Positions 16,841 through 25,271 of a DNA stretch of 64,000 nt are shown piece by piece. Source of the DNA: Paenarthrobacter aurescens. GTDB taxonomy: Bacteria; Actinomycetota; Actinomycetes; Actinomycetales; Micrococcaceae. Each line of letters begins with the position of its first letter. The first letter of the stretch is position 1. Made by a program: the position numbers and the translations under genes. The notes under the pieces were generated by a model. That model made no database searches. It had not been told where the DNA came from and saw only the letters and a list, made by a program, of their open reading frames with translations. The stretch lies in NCBI RefSeq assembly GCF_041549525.1, contig NZ_CP157456.1:124001-188000 (forward strand), read 5' to 3'.

Positions 16841-17392
16841 GTGGATTCAAACGACGTCCAGGCAGATCTCAAGCACGTTCTTTACACCAAAGAGCAAATC
16901 CAGACGCGTATCGCGGAACTTGCGGCGCAGATCGACAAAGACTACGAAGGCCGCGACATCCTCATTGTCGGTGTCCTTAAGGGTGCGGTCATGGTCATGG
17001 CTGACCTGGCACGTGCCCTGCACAGCCACGTCAGCATGGACTGGATGGCTGTTTCGTCCTACGGGTCCGGTACCCAGTCCTCCGGTGTTGTCCGGATCCT
17101 CAAGGACCTCGACACCGACCTCATGGGCAAGGATGTCCTGATTGTGGAGGACATCATCGACTCCGGCCTGACCCTGTCCTGGCTTAAGTCCAACCTTGAA
17201 TCCCGTGGCACGGCGAGCGTCGAAATTTGCACGGCTTTCCGCAAGCCCACCGCCGCCAAGGTGGAAATCGACGTCAAGTACGTCGGCTACGACATCCCCA
17301 ACGAATTCGTTGTGGGCTACGGCCTCGACTACGCCGAGAAGTACCGCAACCTGGACTTCGTGGGCACCTTGGCCCCGCACGTTTACGAGTAA
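16841..17392 (+). CDS. hpt: Hypoxanthine phosphoribosyltransferase
   Basis: 183 residues from the GTG at 16841, chosen because AGGAG at 16830-16834 is six bases upstream; a TTG directly before it is the alternative. It salvages hypoxanthine or guanine with PRPP to IMP or GMP. The PRPP loop is [15 protein letters not shown], the flexible-loop strand SSYGSG follows WMAV, and the purine-binding end is [18 protein letters not shown]. Length and motifs are all standard. It normally directly precedes ftsH; here a 2.8-kb insert separates them. Confidence 0.96.
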   Translation: MDSNDVQADLKHVLYTKEQIQTRIAELAAQIDKDYEGRDILIVGVLKGAVMVMADLARALHSHVSMDWMAVSSYGSGTQSSGVVRILKDLDTDLMGKDVLIVEDIIDSGLTLSWLKSNLESRGTASVEICTAFRKPTAAKVEIDVKYVGYDIPNEFVVGYGLDYAEKYRNLDFVGTLAPHVYE

Positions 17393-17427
17393 AGCACTCC
17401 GTTTTCCCGGGTCTTCCCGGGCCCGCC

Positions 17428-17565
17428 GCCGCTACCTTTTCCGCTCTTCGCGCCCGTAACCTCTGGTGCGTGTGGCGGGAGTGGGTGCGGTGTTGGCGCT
17501 TAAGGGGTGCGCTGGGCGGTAGCGGGTGCGGTGGTTAGGGTTCGTGCACCCCTGCCGCTGCGGGT
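17428..17565. repeat. 137-bp repeat, copy 1
   Basis: First of three near-identical copies (see 17587 and 17761). Each begins GCCGCTACCTTTTCCGCTCT and ends TGCCGCTGCGGGT. Inside, CCGCTACC (17429-17436) and GGTAGCGG (17518-17525) are perfect 8-bp inverted repeats spanning 97 bp. This copy has one extra C near its 3' end. No ORF of plausible composition runs through it. Confidence 0.9.
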
Positions 17566-17586
17566 TCGCACTGATCACTTCTTTAC

Positions 17587-17723
17587 GCCGCTACCTTTTC
17601 CGCTCTTCGCGCCCGTAACCTCTGGTGCCTGTGGCGGTAGTGGGTGCGGTGTTGGCGCTTAAGGGGTGCGCTGGGCGGTAGCGGGTGCGGTGGTTAGGGT
17701 TCGTGCACCCTGCCGCTGCGGGT
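17587..17723. repeat. 137-bp repeat, copy 2
   Basis: Second copy, separated from copy 1 by 21 unrelated bases. It differs from copies 1 and 3 at a few positions (TGGTGCCTGTGGCGGTAG where they read TGGTGCGTGTGGCGGGAG). The CCGCTACC/GGTAGCGG ends are kept. Confidence 0.9.
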
Positions 17724-17760
17724 GGTGGTGTTCCATTTGGCTGTGGTGGCGTTTCTTGGT

Positions 17761-17897
17761 GCCGCTACCTTTTCCGCTCTTCGCGCCCGTAACCTCTGGT
17801 GCGTGTGGCGGGAGTGGGTGCGGTGTTGGCGCTTAAGGGGTGCGCTGGGCGGTAGCGGGTGCGGTGGTTAGGGTTCGTGCACCCTGCCGCTGCGGGT
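17761..17897. repeat. 137-bp repeat, copy 3
   Basis: Third copy, 37 bases after copy 2 and ending 22 bp before the lipoprotein start codon. Nearly identical to copy 1. The three copies fill almost the whole 527-bp gap between hpt and the lipoprotein gene, so the promoter of the latter must lie in or just after copy 3. Confidence 0.9.
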
Positions 17898-17919
17898 AGC
17901 CCTCGCGCTAAACTGAACC

Positions 17920-18741
17920 ATGACCGGTGCTCCCGCCCGTCTCTTGACGTGGCTCGCCGTCATGGCGACTCTCCTCACGGCCTGCACTCCTGCGGTCGAT
18001 CTCACTGAGACCGATGCCGGGCAGTCACCTGCGTCCTCTTCCGCTCCGTCAACCACGGATGCAGTCGAAGCTGTGCCGTCAACGAGCGCCACCCAAAATC
18101 CGGTACCGCCGCAGCCCGCACCTCCTCCACCCGCTGTGCCTCAGGCTTTTGCCCTGAACCTTTACCAAGAGGGAGACTTTGTCCCGCAGTACACCTTCGA
18201 CTGGTGTGTAGCGGCGAGCATCCAAATGGCGCATAACCTCATTGATGACACCGGAGGCGGAACCTGGACGTCCTCCGCGCAGCAAAGTGAGCTGTGGGAG
18301 ATGGCCCGTGCACGGTCTTCGAATTCTTTCAACGGTGCAAACCCCCGGGGCTGGGCGCAGGTGTTGACCGAAGTTGGAATGGGCCCCTACTCGGTGGTCA
18401 GTATTGCGGGCTACGAGGACGCGTTGCAGACGGCGTCGCGTGCAATAGCCGAAACTGGGCGCCCGGTGGGGCTGGTCATGTGGAGCGGCCGGCATGCGTG
18501 GGTGATGAGCGGCTTTGAGTCCGTGGGTGATCCTGCTCAGTTCCCGGAGTTCCAGGTGACTGGGGTTCGCGTCCTGGATCCGCTCTACCCTTACGGCAGT
18601 GGACAGTGGGGTCCTTCTCCGGAGCCCAACAGCCTGCTTACGCCGGAGCAGTTGGCCGCACAGTTTGTTGTCCGCGAGCCCCGGCGCTGGAGCTCTGACC
18701 TGCCCACTGGTTACCTGCTGGTCCTTCCAGTCGCAGCCTGA
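17920..18741 (+). CDS. C39-like cysteine peptidase-fold lipoprotein
   Basis: 273 residues. The lipoprotein signal is MTGAPARLLTWLAVMATLL plus lipobox L-T-A-C22. Then comes a Ser/Thr/Pro linker (to about residue 75, ending PPQPAPPPPAVPQ). The folded domain has Cys96 in FDWCVAASIQMAHNL and His192 in SGRHAWVMSGFE, spaced as in C39/papain-like peptidases. VRVLDPLYP after the His holds a possible catalytic Asp. It is therefore an outer-face lipoprotein with a peptidase fold, substrate unknown. It sits in the insert between hpt and ftsH, convergent with the AbiEi-like gene 14 bp away. Confidence 0.8.
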   Translation: MTGAPARLLTWLAVMATLLTACTPAVDLTETDAGQSPASSSAPSTTDAVEAVPSTSATQNPVPPQPAPPPPAVPQAFALNLYQEGDFVPQYTFDWCVAASIQMAHNLIDDTGGGTWTSSAQQSELWEMARARSSNSFNGANPRGWAQVLTEVGMGPYSVVSIAGYEDALQTASRAIAETGRPVGLVMWSGRHAWVMSGFESVGDPAQFPEFQVTGVRVLDPLYPYGSGQWGPSPEPNSLLTPEQLAAQFVVREPRRWSSDLPTGYLLVLPVAA

Positions 18742-18755
18742 CTCAGTTGGGTGCT

Positions 18756-19733
18756 TTACGCCGCGCGCAGGGAGCGAAGACCGCCGTCGTTCAGAATGCG
18801 CGCGAACACACGTGGGTTCATCATGTCGGACCAGTCCCAGCGAACAACAGTGAGGCCCAGAGCCCGCAATCCGTTTTCACGGTCCTTCTCCGCCAGGACG
18901 GCCTGTTGGATGGTCTGGTTTCCTCGTAGCTCTTGTCTCAGGTACTTTCCGTGACCATCGAATTCCCCCACAAGATCAAGTTCGCGCCACCAGAAGTCAG
19001 TTCGGGCTGTTCGTCCGTTTCTCAGCGTAAAAGAGCCTTGGAGGCTGGGCATGGGGAAGTTGAGCAAAATCATTTGGGCTCGACTCATGGATTCACCCAC
19101 CGACTCGGACTTTTCTGAAGAGAGATCCAGAACCGATTGGGCACGTCGTTTCCTCGAGGCACTGCTGAGAGCGGAGACAGCTTCAGCCAGTTCGTCCATG
19201 CGGGCCGGCGGACCCCACGCCCTGTCCTTAGCCCAATTGCCGGCCTCGAGAGCATCGCCCCACCTTTGATTTCGTCGGCTGGAGTCCACAACGGCCAATG
19301 CGTCAGCAAAGTTCAGCGCAGCGGCCAGCTCTACTGTGGTGCGCGCCTTGTCTGTGACCTGGAAATCGCCCAGTTGGGCCACCCCGCTATCAAGGGAGCC
19401 CAAGCTTCTCCGGATTCCATGCTTCGACCTGCCACCTCTGGGGTCATCAGTAACGGTGCATAAACGCTTCGGCGTACTCAGGATGCCCAGGCCCCACAGG
19501 AGCGAAGCCGTCTGGAGGTTAAAGATGGGCGGTGTCCTGGCGGCATTGACCAGTGCAGCAGCTTGAAGTCCATGCCGCTGGCGCTCGTTCAATTCCGCCC
19601 AGTAGGCAGCGCGAATGTAGGCGCCCCGTCGAACCCGAACAAGCTCGCCCCGTTTGGCCTGCTTGGCAAGGTGGCGCGCGTCCTGTCCGATGCGCGTCGC
19701 ATCTGAAGCAAGTATGAGTTCCGAAATGACCAT
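18756..19733 (-). CDS. AbiEi-type antitoxin / DUF559-like endonuclease-fold protein
   Basis: 325 residues from ATG 19733; the open frame continues upstream to 19949 but without convincing coding character. The N-terminal 70 residues look like the AbiEi winged helix (QDARHLAKQAKRGELVRVRRGAYI). The middle (HGLQAAALVNAARTP, QTASLLWGLG, VTDKARTTVELA) is the usual AbiEi/DUF559 core. The C-terminal 90 residues have a Vsr/PD-(D/E)xK-like pattern: RTDFWWRELDLVGEFDGHGKY, then KDRENGLRALGLTVVRWDW. AbiEi proteins are antitoxins or regulators, but this fused nuclease-like type has no proven function. No AbiEii partner is adjacent. Confidence 0.78.
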   Translation of the reverse strand: MVISELILASDATRIGQDARHLAKQAKRGELVRVRRGAYIRAAYWAELNERQRHGLQAAALVNAARTPPIFNLQTASLLWGLGILSTPKRLCTVTDDPRGGRSKHGIRRSLGSLDSGVAQLGDFQVTDKARTTVELAAALNFADALAVVDSSRRNQRWGDALEAGNWAKDRAWGPPARMDELAEAVSALSSASRKRRAQSVLDLSSEKSESVGESMSRAQMILLNFPMPSLQGSFTLRNGRTARTDFWWRELDLVGEFDGHGKYLRQELRGNQTIQQAVLAEKDRENGLRALGLTVVRWDWSDMMNPRVFARILNDGGLRSLRAA

Positions 19734-19777
19734 AGGTTCCACGTTTGCCGGTTCTCTGCGAAGTCGAAAGCACCCGA

Positions 19778-19812
19778 CCGAGCTATGTGGAAAATCCGAG
19801 CTATGTGGAAAA
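19778..19812. promoter_or_regulatory. Two 17-bp direct repeats upstream of the AbiEi-like gene
   Basis: CCGAGCTATGTGGAAAA occurs at 19778-19794 and again at 19796-19812, an 18-bp period. Read on the gene's strand, each contains TTTTCCACA, which resembles a DnaA box. They lie 45-80 bp upstream of the start at 19733 and are the obvious operator candidate. Confidence 0.6.
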
Positions 19813-20193
19813 CACGAGGGATCGTAGGCAGGAATCCACCCCCGTTGCCACCCAAATCGCGGGCGAGTGCAGCCAGCACCAATGCATTCCTGCACCCCTT
19901 TCCGCCGTTCGCGCCCCACGTTCACCAGGCCCGCACCCGTTCCCGCCATCCGCGCCAGTGGTTACGGGTGCGGGTGGCGGGAGTGGGTGCGCCAGCCCCC
20001 GGCCAATAGCCCGCAACAGCACCGGAACTACGCAAAACCCCTGTTCCAGCAAACCCAACACGAGTATCCTGTGTACGCCCAGAGGGAACTTTTGCACTTT
20101 CCAATGCGTGAATTACTGGGAACGGTGTATAGCTTGAAACTGAAGCAGCACCACTCGCGCGCAGAAGTTGCGCCTTGCAGCACTACCAGGAGG

Positions 20194-20215
20194 GACGGGG
20201 CAAAACCCCGATCAG
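20194..20215 (+). promoter_or_regulatory. ftsH: Small hairpin between ribosome binding site and ftsH start
   Basis: AGGAGG at 20188-20193 is 22 bases from the ATG at 20216, too far for normal use. Between them GGGG-CAAAA-CCCC can fold, which would bring the two close together. Either the hairpin helps initiation or an alternative start is used; the conserved protein start MKAK argues for 20216. Confidence 0.45.
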
Positions 20216-22285
20216 ATGAAAGCTAAGAGTTTCTTCAAGGGCCCGGGCATCTGGATTGTTGTCGTCGTTGGCTTGCTCCTGGTGGCATTCGCAACACTGG
20301 CTCCGGGCGGTTCCACGCGCATTGACACCAAAGAGGGCCTGGAACTCCTTTCCCAAAGCGGAAAGGTTGAGCAGGCCAAGATATTCGACGCCGAGAACCG
20401 CGTCGATCTGGTGCTTAAGGACAACCTGAACCTGGATGGCCAGGACAAGGGCAAGAACGTGCAGTTCTTCTACGTCACGGATCGCGGTCCGGATGTGGTC
20501 AAGGCTGTTACCAACGCCAACCCGGACAAGGGCTTCACGGATCAGCCGGTGGAGAACAACTGGTTCTCCGGCCTGTTCTCCTTGCTGATTCCTGTACTGC
20601 TCCTGGGTGTACTGTTCTGGTTCCTGCTGTCCCGCATGCAGGGCGGCGGCTCCAAGGTGATGCAGTTCGGCAAGTCCAAGGCCAAGCTGGTCAACAAGGA
20701 CATGCCGCAGGTGACCTTCTCTGACGTTGCCGGTGCTGACGAAGCTGTGGAAGAGCTCCAGGAAATCAAGGAGTTCCTTCAGGAGCCGGCCAAGTTCCAG
20801 GCCGTGGGGGCCAAGATCCCCAAGGGTGTGCTGCTCTACGGTCCTCCAGGTACCGGTAAGACGCTTCTGGCCCGCGCTGTTGCCGGTGAGGCGGGCGTCC
20901 CCTTCTTCTCCATCTCCGGCTCGGACTTTGTTGAAATGTTCGTCGGTGTTGGCGCTTCCCGTGTCCGCGACCTTTTCGAACAGGCCAAGGCAAGTTCCCC
21001 GGCCATCATCTTCGTTGATGAAATCGACGCCGTTGGACGTCACCGCGGTGCCGGCATCGGCGGCGGAAATGATGAGCGCGAGCAGACCCTGAACCAGCTC
21101 CTTGTTGAGATGGACGGGTTTGACGTCAAAACCAACGTGATCCTCATTGCCGCCACCAACAGGCCTGACGTTCTGGACCCCGCGCTGTTGCGCCCGGGCC
21201 GTTTTGATCGCCAGATCACCGTGGAAGCGCCCGACATGATTGGCCGCGAACAGATCCTCAACGTTCACGCCAAGGGTAAGCCGATGGCCCAGGGGATTGA
21301 TCTGAAGAGTGTTGCCAAGAAGACCCCCGGTTACACGGGTGCGGACCTGGCCAACGTCCTCAACGAGGCTGCATTGCTGACTGCCCGGTCCAATGCCAAC
21401 CTGATCGATGACCGCGCGTTGGACGAGGCAATTGACCGTGTCATGGCAGGCCCGCAGAAGCGCAGCCGCGTCATGAAGGAGCTTGAGCGTAAGATCACCG
21501 CGTACCACGAGGGCGGCCATGCGCTGGTTGCTGCCGCGTTGCGTAACTCGGCTCCGGTCACCAAGATCACTATCCTTCCCCGAGGACGCGCTCTCGGCTA
21601 CACCATGGTGATTCCCGAGGACGACAAATACTCGGTCACCCGCAACGAGCTGCTTGACCAGATGGCCTACGCCATGGGCGGCCGCGTTGCTGAGGAGATT
21701 GTGTTCCACGATCCCTCTACAGGTGCTTCCAATGACATTGAGAAGGCCACTGCCACGGCTCGCAAGATGGTCACCCAGTACGGCATGAGCGAGCGTGTGG
21801 GTGCGGTGAAGCTTGGCCAGGGCGGCGGTGAGCCGTTCCTCGGCCGCGACGCCGCTCAGGAGCGCAACTTCTCCGATCAGATCGCCTACGTTGTGGACGA
21901 GGAAGTACGCCGTTTGATCGACCAGGCGCATGATGAGGCTTACGCCATCCTGACGGAAAACCGGGATGTCCTGGATCGTCTGGCCCTGGAATTGCTGGAA
22001 CGCGAAACCTTGAACCAGGCCGAGATCGCCGAGATCTTCCACGACATCCGGAAGCGCGATTTCCGCGAGATCTGGCTGTCCAAGGAATCCCGCCCGGTAC
22101 AGTCCATCCCGCCGGTGGAATCGCGCGCTGAGAAGGCTGAACGCGAAGCCCAGGAAGAGGCCAAGAAGGCCCGTCTGGACGAGCCTTTGGACGTCGTGGC
22201 GCCACACGCTCAGGGGGTCAGCAGCCAGGATTCATTCCAGGCCCCGCGCCCCGACGGCGGCAACGACCACCCGCATCACGGCTAA
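20216..22285 (+). CDS. ftsH: ATP-dependent zinc metalloprotease FtsH
   Basis: 689 residues from ATG 20216. It is a membrane AAA+ protease that extracts and degrades misfolded membrane proteins and selected regulators. Two membrane helices flank a small extracytoplasmic domain ([19 protein letters not shown] at 12-30 and [19 protein letters not shown] at 120-138). Walker A GPPGTGKT is at 209-216, Walker B IIFVDEID at 264-271, the second region of homology [19 protein letters not shown] follows, and the zinc motif is H431-E-G-G-H435. The C-terminal 60 residues are charged and variable. It heads the folate gene run, 10 bp before folE. Confidence 0.97.
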   Translation: MKAKSFFKGPGIWIVVVVGLLLVAFATLAPGGSTRIDTKEGLELLSQSGKVEQAKIFDAENRVDLVLKDNLNLDGQDKGKNVQFFYVTDRGPDVVKAVTNANPDKGFTDQPVENNWFSGLFSLLIPVLLLGVLFWFLLSRMQGGGSKVMQFGKSKAKLVNKDMPQVTFSDVAGADEAVEELQEIKEFLQEPAKFQAVGAKIPKGVLLYGPPGTGKTLLARAVAGEAGVPFFSISGSDFVEMFVGVGASRVRDLFEQAKASSPAIIFVDEIDAVGRHRGAGIGGGNDEREQTLNQLLVEMDGFDVKTNVILIAATNRPDVLDPALLRPGRFDRQITVEAPDMIGREQILNVHAKGKPMAQGIDLKSVAKKTPGYTGADLANVLNEAALLTARSNANLIDDRALDEAIDRVMAGPQKRSRVMKELERKITAYHEGGHALVAAALRNSAPVTKITILPRGRALGYTMVIPEDDKYSVTRNELLDQMAYAMGGRVAEEIVFHDPSTGASNDIEKATATARKMVTQYGMSERVGAVKLGQGGGEPFLGRDAAQERNFSDQIAYVVDEEVRRLIDQAHDEAYAILTENRDVLDRLALELLERETLNQAEIAEIFHDIRKRDFREIWLSKESRPVQSIPPVESRAEKAEREAQEEAKKARLDEPLDVVAPHAQGVSSQDSFQAPRPDGGNDHPHHG

Positions 22286-22295
22286 GCTTTCTGCT

Positions 22296-22928
22296 GTGAC
22301 TCATTTCGACGACGACGACCTCGCCGCCGCCCACGGTTCCGCCGCGGGCTCCACGCACGGCCATAAGGTGGACCGCCCGCGCATTGAAGCGGCTGTTCGC
22401 GAGATTCTCCTGGCAATTGGTGAAGATCCTGAGCGTGGGGGCCTCCTGGATACGCCCAAGCGCGTGGCCAAGGCTTACGCCGAGGTCTTTGCAGGTCTCC
22501 ACCAGCATCCCGCGGAGGTACTCTCCACCACGTTCGACCTCGACCATGAAGAGCTTGTCCTGGTGAAGGACATTCCCTTCTACTCGACGTGCGAGCATCA
22601 CTTGGTGCCGTTCCATGGAGTGGCGCATGTTGGTTATATTCCGTCACATGACGGCAAGGTGACCGGCTTGAGTAAGTTGGCGCGCTTGGTGGATATCTTT
22701 GCGCGGCGGCCTCAGGTGCAGGAACGCCTCACCACTCAGATCGTTGAGGCGCTGGTGAAGCACCTCAACCCGCGCGGTGCGATTGTCGTCGTCGAATGTG
22801 AACACATGTGCATGTCCATGCGCGGCATTCGCAAGCCCGGCGCAAAGACCGTCACCAGTGCGGTGCGCGGTCAACTCCATGACCCGGCCACCCGCGCCGA
22901 GGCCATGAGCCTCATACTCGGAAGGTAA
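22296..22928 (+). CDS. folE: GTP cyclohydrolase I
   Basis: 210 residues, GTG start. It converts GTP to 7,8-dihydroneopterin triphosphate, the first step of folate synthesis. Zinc ligands are in [12 protein letters not shown] and in [33 protein letters not shown] is the family signature. The first 25 residues are a variable Asp/Ala/His-rich extension. It starts 10 bp after ftsH and ends 5 bp before folP, so it is in one operon with them. Confidence 0.96.
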   Translation: MTHFDDDDLAAAHGSAAGSTHGHKVDRPRIEAAVREILLAIGEDPERGGLLDTPKRVAKAYAEVFAGLHQHPAEVLSTTFDLDHEELVLVKDIPFYSTCEHHLVPFHGVAHVGYIPSHDGKVTGLSKLARLVDIFARRPQVQERLTTQIVEALVKHLNPRGAIVVVECEHMCMSMRGIRKPGAKTVTSAVRGQLHDPATRAEAMSLILGR

Positions 22929-22933
22929 GCACA

Positions 22934-23839
22934 ATGGACTCCCTCGCTGCAGCACCCGGAACCGGCCCGGCCACAAGCCCGTTGCCGATTCTCCGCAAAC
23001 CGCGTCCAGCGGCCAGGTTCGAGGACCTGCCCAAGGACCGCACGCTCGTCATGGGAATCCTCAATGTCACCCCGGATTCCTTTAGCGACGGCGGTACTCA
23101 CCGGACACCGGACACTGCCATCGCGCTCGGCCTGCGGATGTTTTACGCAGGCGCGGACATCATCGACGTCGGCGGTGAATCCACCCGTTCGGGCGCTGAA
23201 CCGGTTTCTCCTGAGGAGGAACAGCGTCGCGTCATCCCCGTGATCCAGGCGCTGGTGAAGGCCGGCGCACTGGTCAGCATCGACACCATGCACACGTCCA
23301 CCGCGGCGGCTGCAGTTGAGGCGGGTGCGGCCATCATTAACGATGTTTCCGGTTTGACGATTGAGCCGGATATGCCCGAACTCGTGGCGCGGACCAAGGT
23401 TCCGTACATCCTGACGCACCGCCGCGGCGATGCATTGACCATGGACAGCCTCACAGAGTACACCAACGTGACGGAGGACGTGGTGGCGGAGCTTAGCGGC
23501 GTCCGTGACAAGTTGTATGCCGCGGGAGTAGCGCCGGAGCAGATCATCATTGATCCGGGTGTTGGTTTTTCCAAGAACGAGGACCAGAACTGGGAGATCC
23601 TGAAGAATCTGGATCACCTTTTCTCGCTGGGACACAAGGTCATGGTTGCCGCTTCCCGCAAGCGCTTCCTTGGTTCCCTCCTCACCGTGGCCGGCAAGTC
23701 CGCTGCACCTTTGGAGCGCGACGCCGCTACCGCTGCCATTACCGCTTTGAGCGCCACCAAGGGTGCCTGGGCTGTTCGGGTTCACGACGTCGGCCCCAGC
23801 CTTGACGCCGTCAAGGTCGCCGCCCGCATTTCCCGCTGA
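22934..23839 (+). CDS. folP: Dihydropteroate synthase
   Basis: 301 residues. It condenses 6-hydroxymethyl-dihydropterin pyrophosphate with p-aminobenzoate and is the sulfonamide target. MGILNVTPDSFSDGG, DVGGESTRSGA and DPGVGFSKNEDQNWEIL are the standard TIM-barrel signatures, and VAASRKRFLG is the phosphate-binding loop. KGAWAVRVHDV near the end carries the final R-x-H-D-V motif. The first 35 residues are an N-terminal extension. Confidence 0.96.
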   Translation: MDSLAAAPGTGPATSPLPILRKPRPAARFEDLPKDRTLVMGILNVTPDSFSDGGTHRTPDTAIALGLRMFYAGADIIDVGGESTRSGAEPVSPEEEQRRVIPVIQALVKAGALVSIDTMHTSTAAAAVEAGAAIINDVSGLTIEPDMPELVARTKVPYILTHRRGDALTMDSLTEYTNVTEDVVAELSGVRDKLYAAGVAPEQIIIDPGVGFSKNEDQNWEILKNLDHLFSLGHKVMVAASRKRFLGSLLTVAGKSAAPLERDAATAAITALSATKGAWAVRVHDVGPSLDAVKVAARISR

Positions 23840-24211
23840 TTGGATACCGCTGTGGACAGGATCACGCTCACCGGCGTCACCGCCGTCGGTTATCACGGTG
23901 TGTTCGATTTTGAACGCCGTGACGGCCAGCCCTTTGTTGTGGACGCCGTGCTGCATACGGACTTCACCAAGGCTGCTGAGACGGATGATCTGCAGTACAC
24001 GGCCCACTACGGCGAAGTGGCGGAGCTGATTACCAAGCACATCGAGGGTGAGCCCTTGAACCTCATTGAGGGCCTGGCGGTCAGGATTGCCGAGGGCATC
24101 CTGGAAAACTACAACGTGGCTGCCGTGGATGTCACCGTGCACAAGCCCAAGGCACCCATCGAGGTCCCTTTCGGCGACGTCACTGTCAGCGTCCACCGGG
24201 AGCGATCATGA
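23840..24211 (+). CDS. folB: Dihydroneopterin aldolase
   Basis: 123 residues from a TTG directly after the folP stop; a GTG at 23852 (giving MDRITLTGV) is an equally good start. It cleaves dihydroneopterin to hydroxymethyl-dihydropterin and glycolaldehyde. GYHGVFDFERRDGQPFVVDAVL, DDLQYTAHYGEV and LIEGLAVRIAEGIL are family motifs, and VTVHKPKAPIEVPFGDV holds the catalytic Lys. Its stop overlaps folK by 4 bp. Confidence 0.95.
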   Translation: MDTAVDRITLTGVTAVGYHGVFDFERRDGQPFVVDAVLHTDFTKAAETDDLQYTAHYGEVAELITKHIEGEPLNLIEGLAVRIAEGILENYNVAAVDVTVHKPKAPIEVPFGDVTVSVHRERS

Positions 24212-24753
24212 CGTCCGGCTATACCAAGGCCATTCTGGCCCTTGGCAGCAACCTGGGGGAGCGTAACGACACCTTGTCCACCGCCGTCGCGGATCTGGTG
24301 GACCCACCTGAGGTGCGCCTTCTTGGCGTCTCCCCTGTGGTTCAAACCAAAGCTGTGGGTGGTCCGGAGGGCCAACCTGATTTCCTGAACATGGTCATGG
24401 CTGTGGAGACCACGCTGAGCCCTATGGAACTGCTGAAGCACTGCCATGCCGTGGAGCAAAAGCATCACCGCACCCGGGAGGTGCGTTGGGGTCCGCGGAC
24501 GCTGGACGTAGACGTGATCGTGTTCGGCGATGTCACCAGCGATGATCCGGTTCTGACCATTCCTCATCCGCGGGCAGCCGAGCGCGCTTTCGTGCTCTAC
24601 CCGTGGTCCCTGCTGGAGCCGCATGCCACACTGAACGGCCAAAGCGTGGCTGAACTGGCCGCCGTCGCCGATGACATGCCGGACATCCGGCGTTTCGACG
24701 GTTTTGGTGACGTCGCCGGTGTGCCGGCTGCCGGAGCAGTGGAGCAGCCATGA
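24208..24753 (+). CDS. folK: 2-amino-4-hydroxy-6-hydroxymethyldihydropteridine pyrophosphokinase
   Basis: 181 residues. It transfers pyrophosphate from ATP to hydroxymethyl-dihydropterin. The start ILALGSNLGERNDTL and the signature RWGPRTLDVDVIVFG (two Asp ligands for Mg2+) are complete, and PHPRAAERAFVLYPW is the conserved end. The 35 C-terminal residues after LEPHATL are variable. It overlaps folB upstream and the DUF3180 gene downstream by 4 bp each. Confidence 0.95.
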   Translation: MTSGYTKAILALGSNLGERNDTLSTAVADLVDPPEVRLLGVSPVVQTKAVGGPEGQPDFLNMVMAVETTLSPMELLKHCHAVEQKHHRTREVRWGPRTLDVDVIVFGDVTSDDPVLTIPHPRAAERAFVLYPWSLLEPHATLNGQSVAELAAVADDMPDIRRFDGFGDVAGVPAAGAVEQP

Positions 24754-25271
24754 AGGCTATGCGCCCCGTAGTTCTGGTGCTCATCGCCGTCATTGCTGCC
24801 GTCATTGGTTGGTTGGCTACGGTGGCTACCAACCGTTTCAGCATGCCAACGCCCGTGCTGCCCGTTTCTGCGCTCATCACCATGGCGGTCATTGCCGGGC
24901 TGACGCTGATCATGGGTGTTCGTGTGCTTCGTTGGAGGAACGGCAACAAGAAGAAGCTGCTTGATCCGATCCTGGCGGCGCGGACCCTGATTCTGGCCCA
25001 GGCCTGTGCCTACGCCGGTACGCTGCTGCTGGGCTGGCACGCGGGGATCGCCACGGATCTTCTCCGCATTGGTGGTTTGCGCGGCGGTGAAGGGATTCTT
25101 TGGAACGCCCTGCTGATGGGCGGCGGCGGCGTGGTAATGATTGTGGTTGGACTCGTGGTGGAGCGGTTCTGCCGCATTCCGCCGGAGGATCTGGAAGGTG
25201 GCACGGCCGGACCGGAGACCCGTCGCGGCGAAACCAAAGGTGAAGGCGAGTATGCGTACCGAGGCGATTGA
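24750..25271 (+). CDS. DUF3180 domain-containing membrane protein
   Basis: 173 residues with four membrane helices (VVLVLIAVIAAVIGWLATVA, ALITMAVIAGLTLIMGVRVL, ILAQACAYAGTLLLGWHAG and ALLMGGGGVVMIVVGLVVE) and a charged cytosolic tail rich in Gly, Glu and Thr. DUF3180 genes follow folK in many actinobacteria. Function is unknown. It overlaps folK by 4 bp and the next PH-domain gene by 20 bp. Confidence 0.88.
   Translation: MKAMRPVVLVLIAVIAAVIGWLATVATNRFSMPTPVLPVSALITMAVIAGLTLIMGVRVLRWRNGNKKKLLDPILAARTLILAQACAYAGTLLLGWHAGIATDLLRIGGLRGGEGILWNALLMGGGGVVMIVVGLVVERFCRIPPEDLEGGTAGPETRRGETKGEGEYAYRGD

Larger units (their letters stand above)
19734..20215. other. Intergenic region before ftsH
   Basis: Divergent promoter region for the AbiEi-like gene and ftsH. 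Besides the 17-bp direct repeats it holds a decayed relative of the 137-bp repeats: GTGGCGGGAGTGGGTGCG at 19974-19991 is shared exactly with copies 1 and 3, and the flanking CCGCACCCG.../CGGGTGCGGG segment can fold back. I see no gene here. The ftsH promoter cannot be picked with confidence. Confidence 0.6.

Noticed and set aside
17428..17897. CRISPR array
   Set aside because: Only three units of 137 bp with short, uneven spacers and no cas genes; unit size is far outside the CRISPR range.
19778..19812. Chromosomal replication origin from DnaA-box-like repeats
   Set aside because: Only two boxes, no dnaA/dnaN or AT-rich unwinding region; better explained as an operator.
20183..22207. A 674-codon open frame antisense to ftsH
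   Set aside because: Same artefact: ftsH has all motifs on the other strand and the antisense frame has none.
22871..24196. A 441-codon open frame antisense to folP/folB
   Set aside because: It crosses several real genes on the opposite strand and has no family signature.
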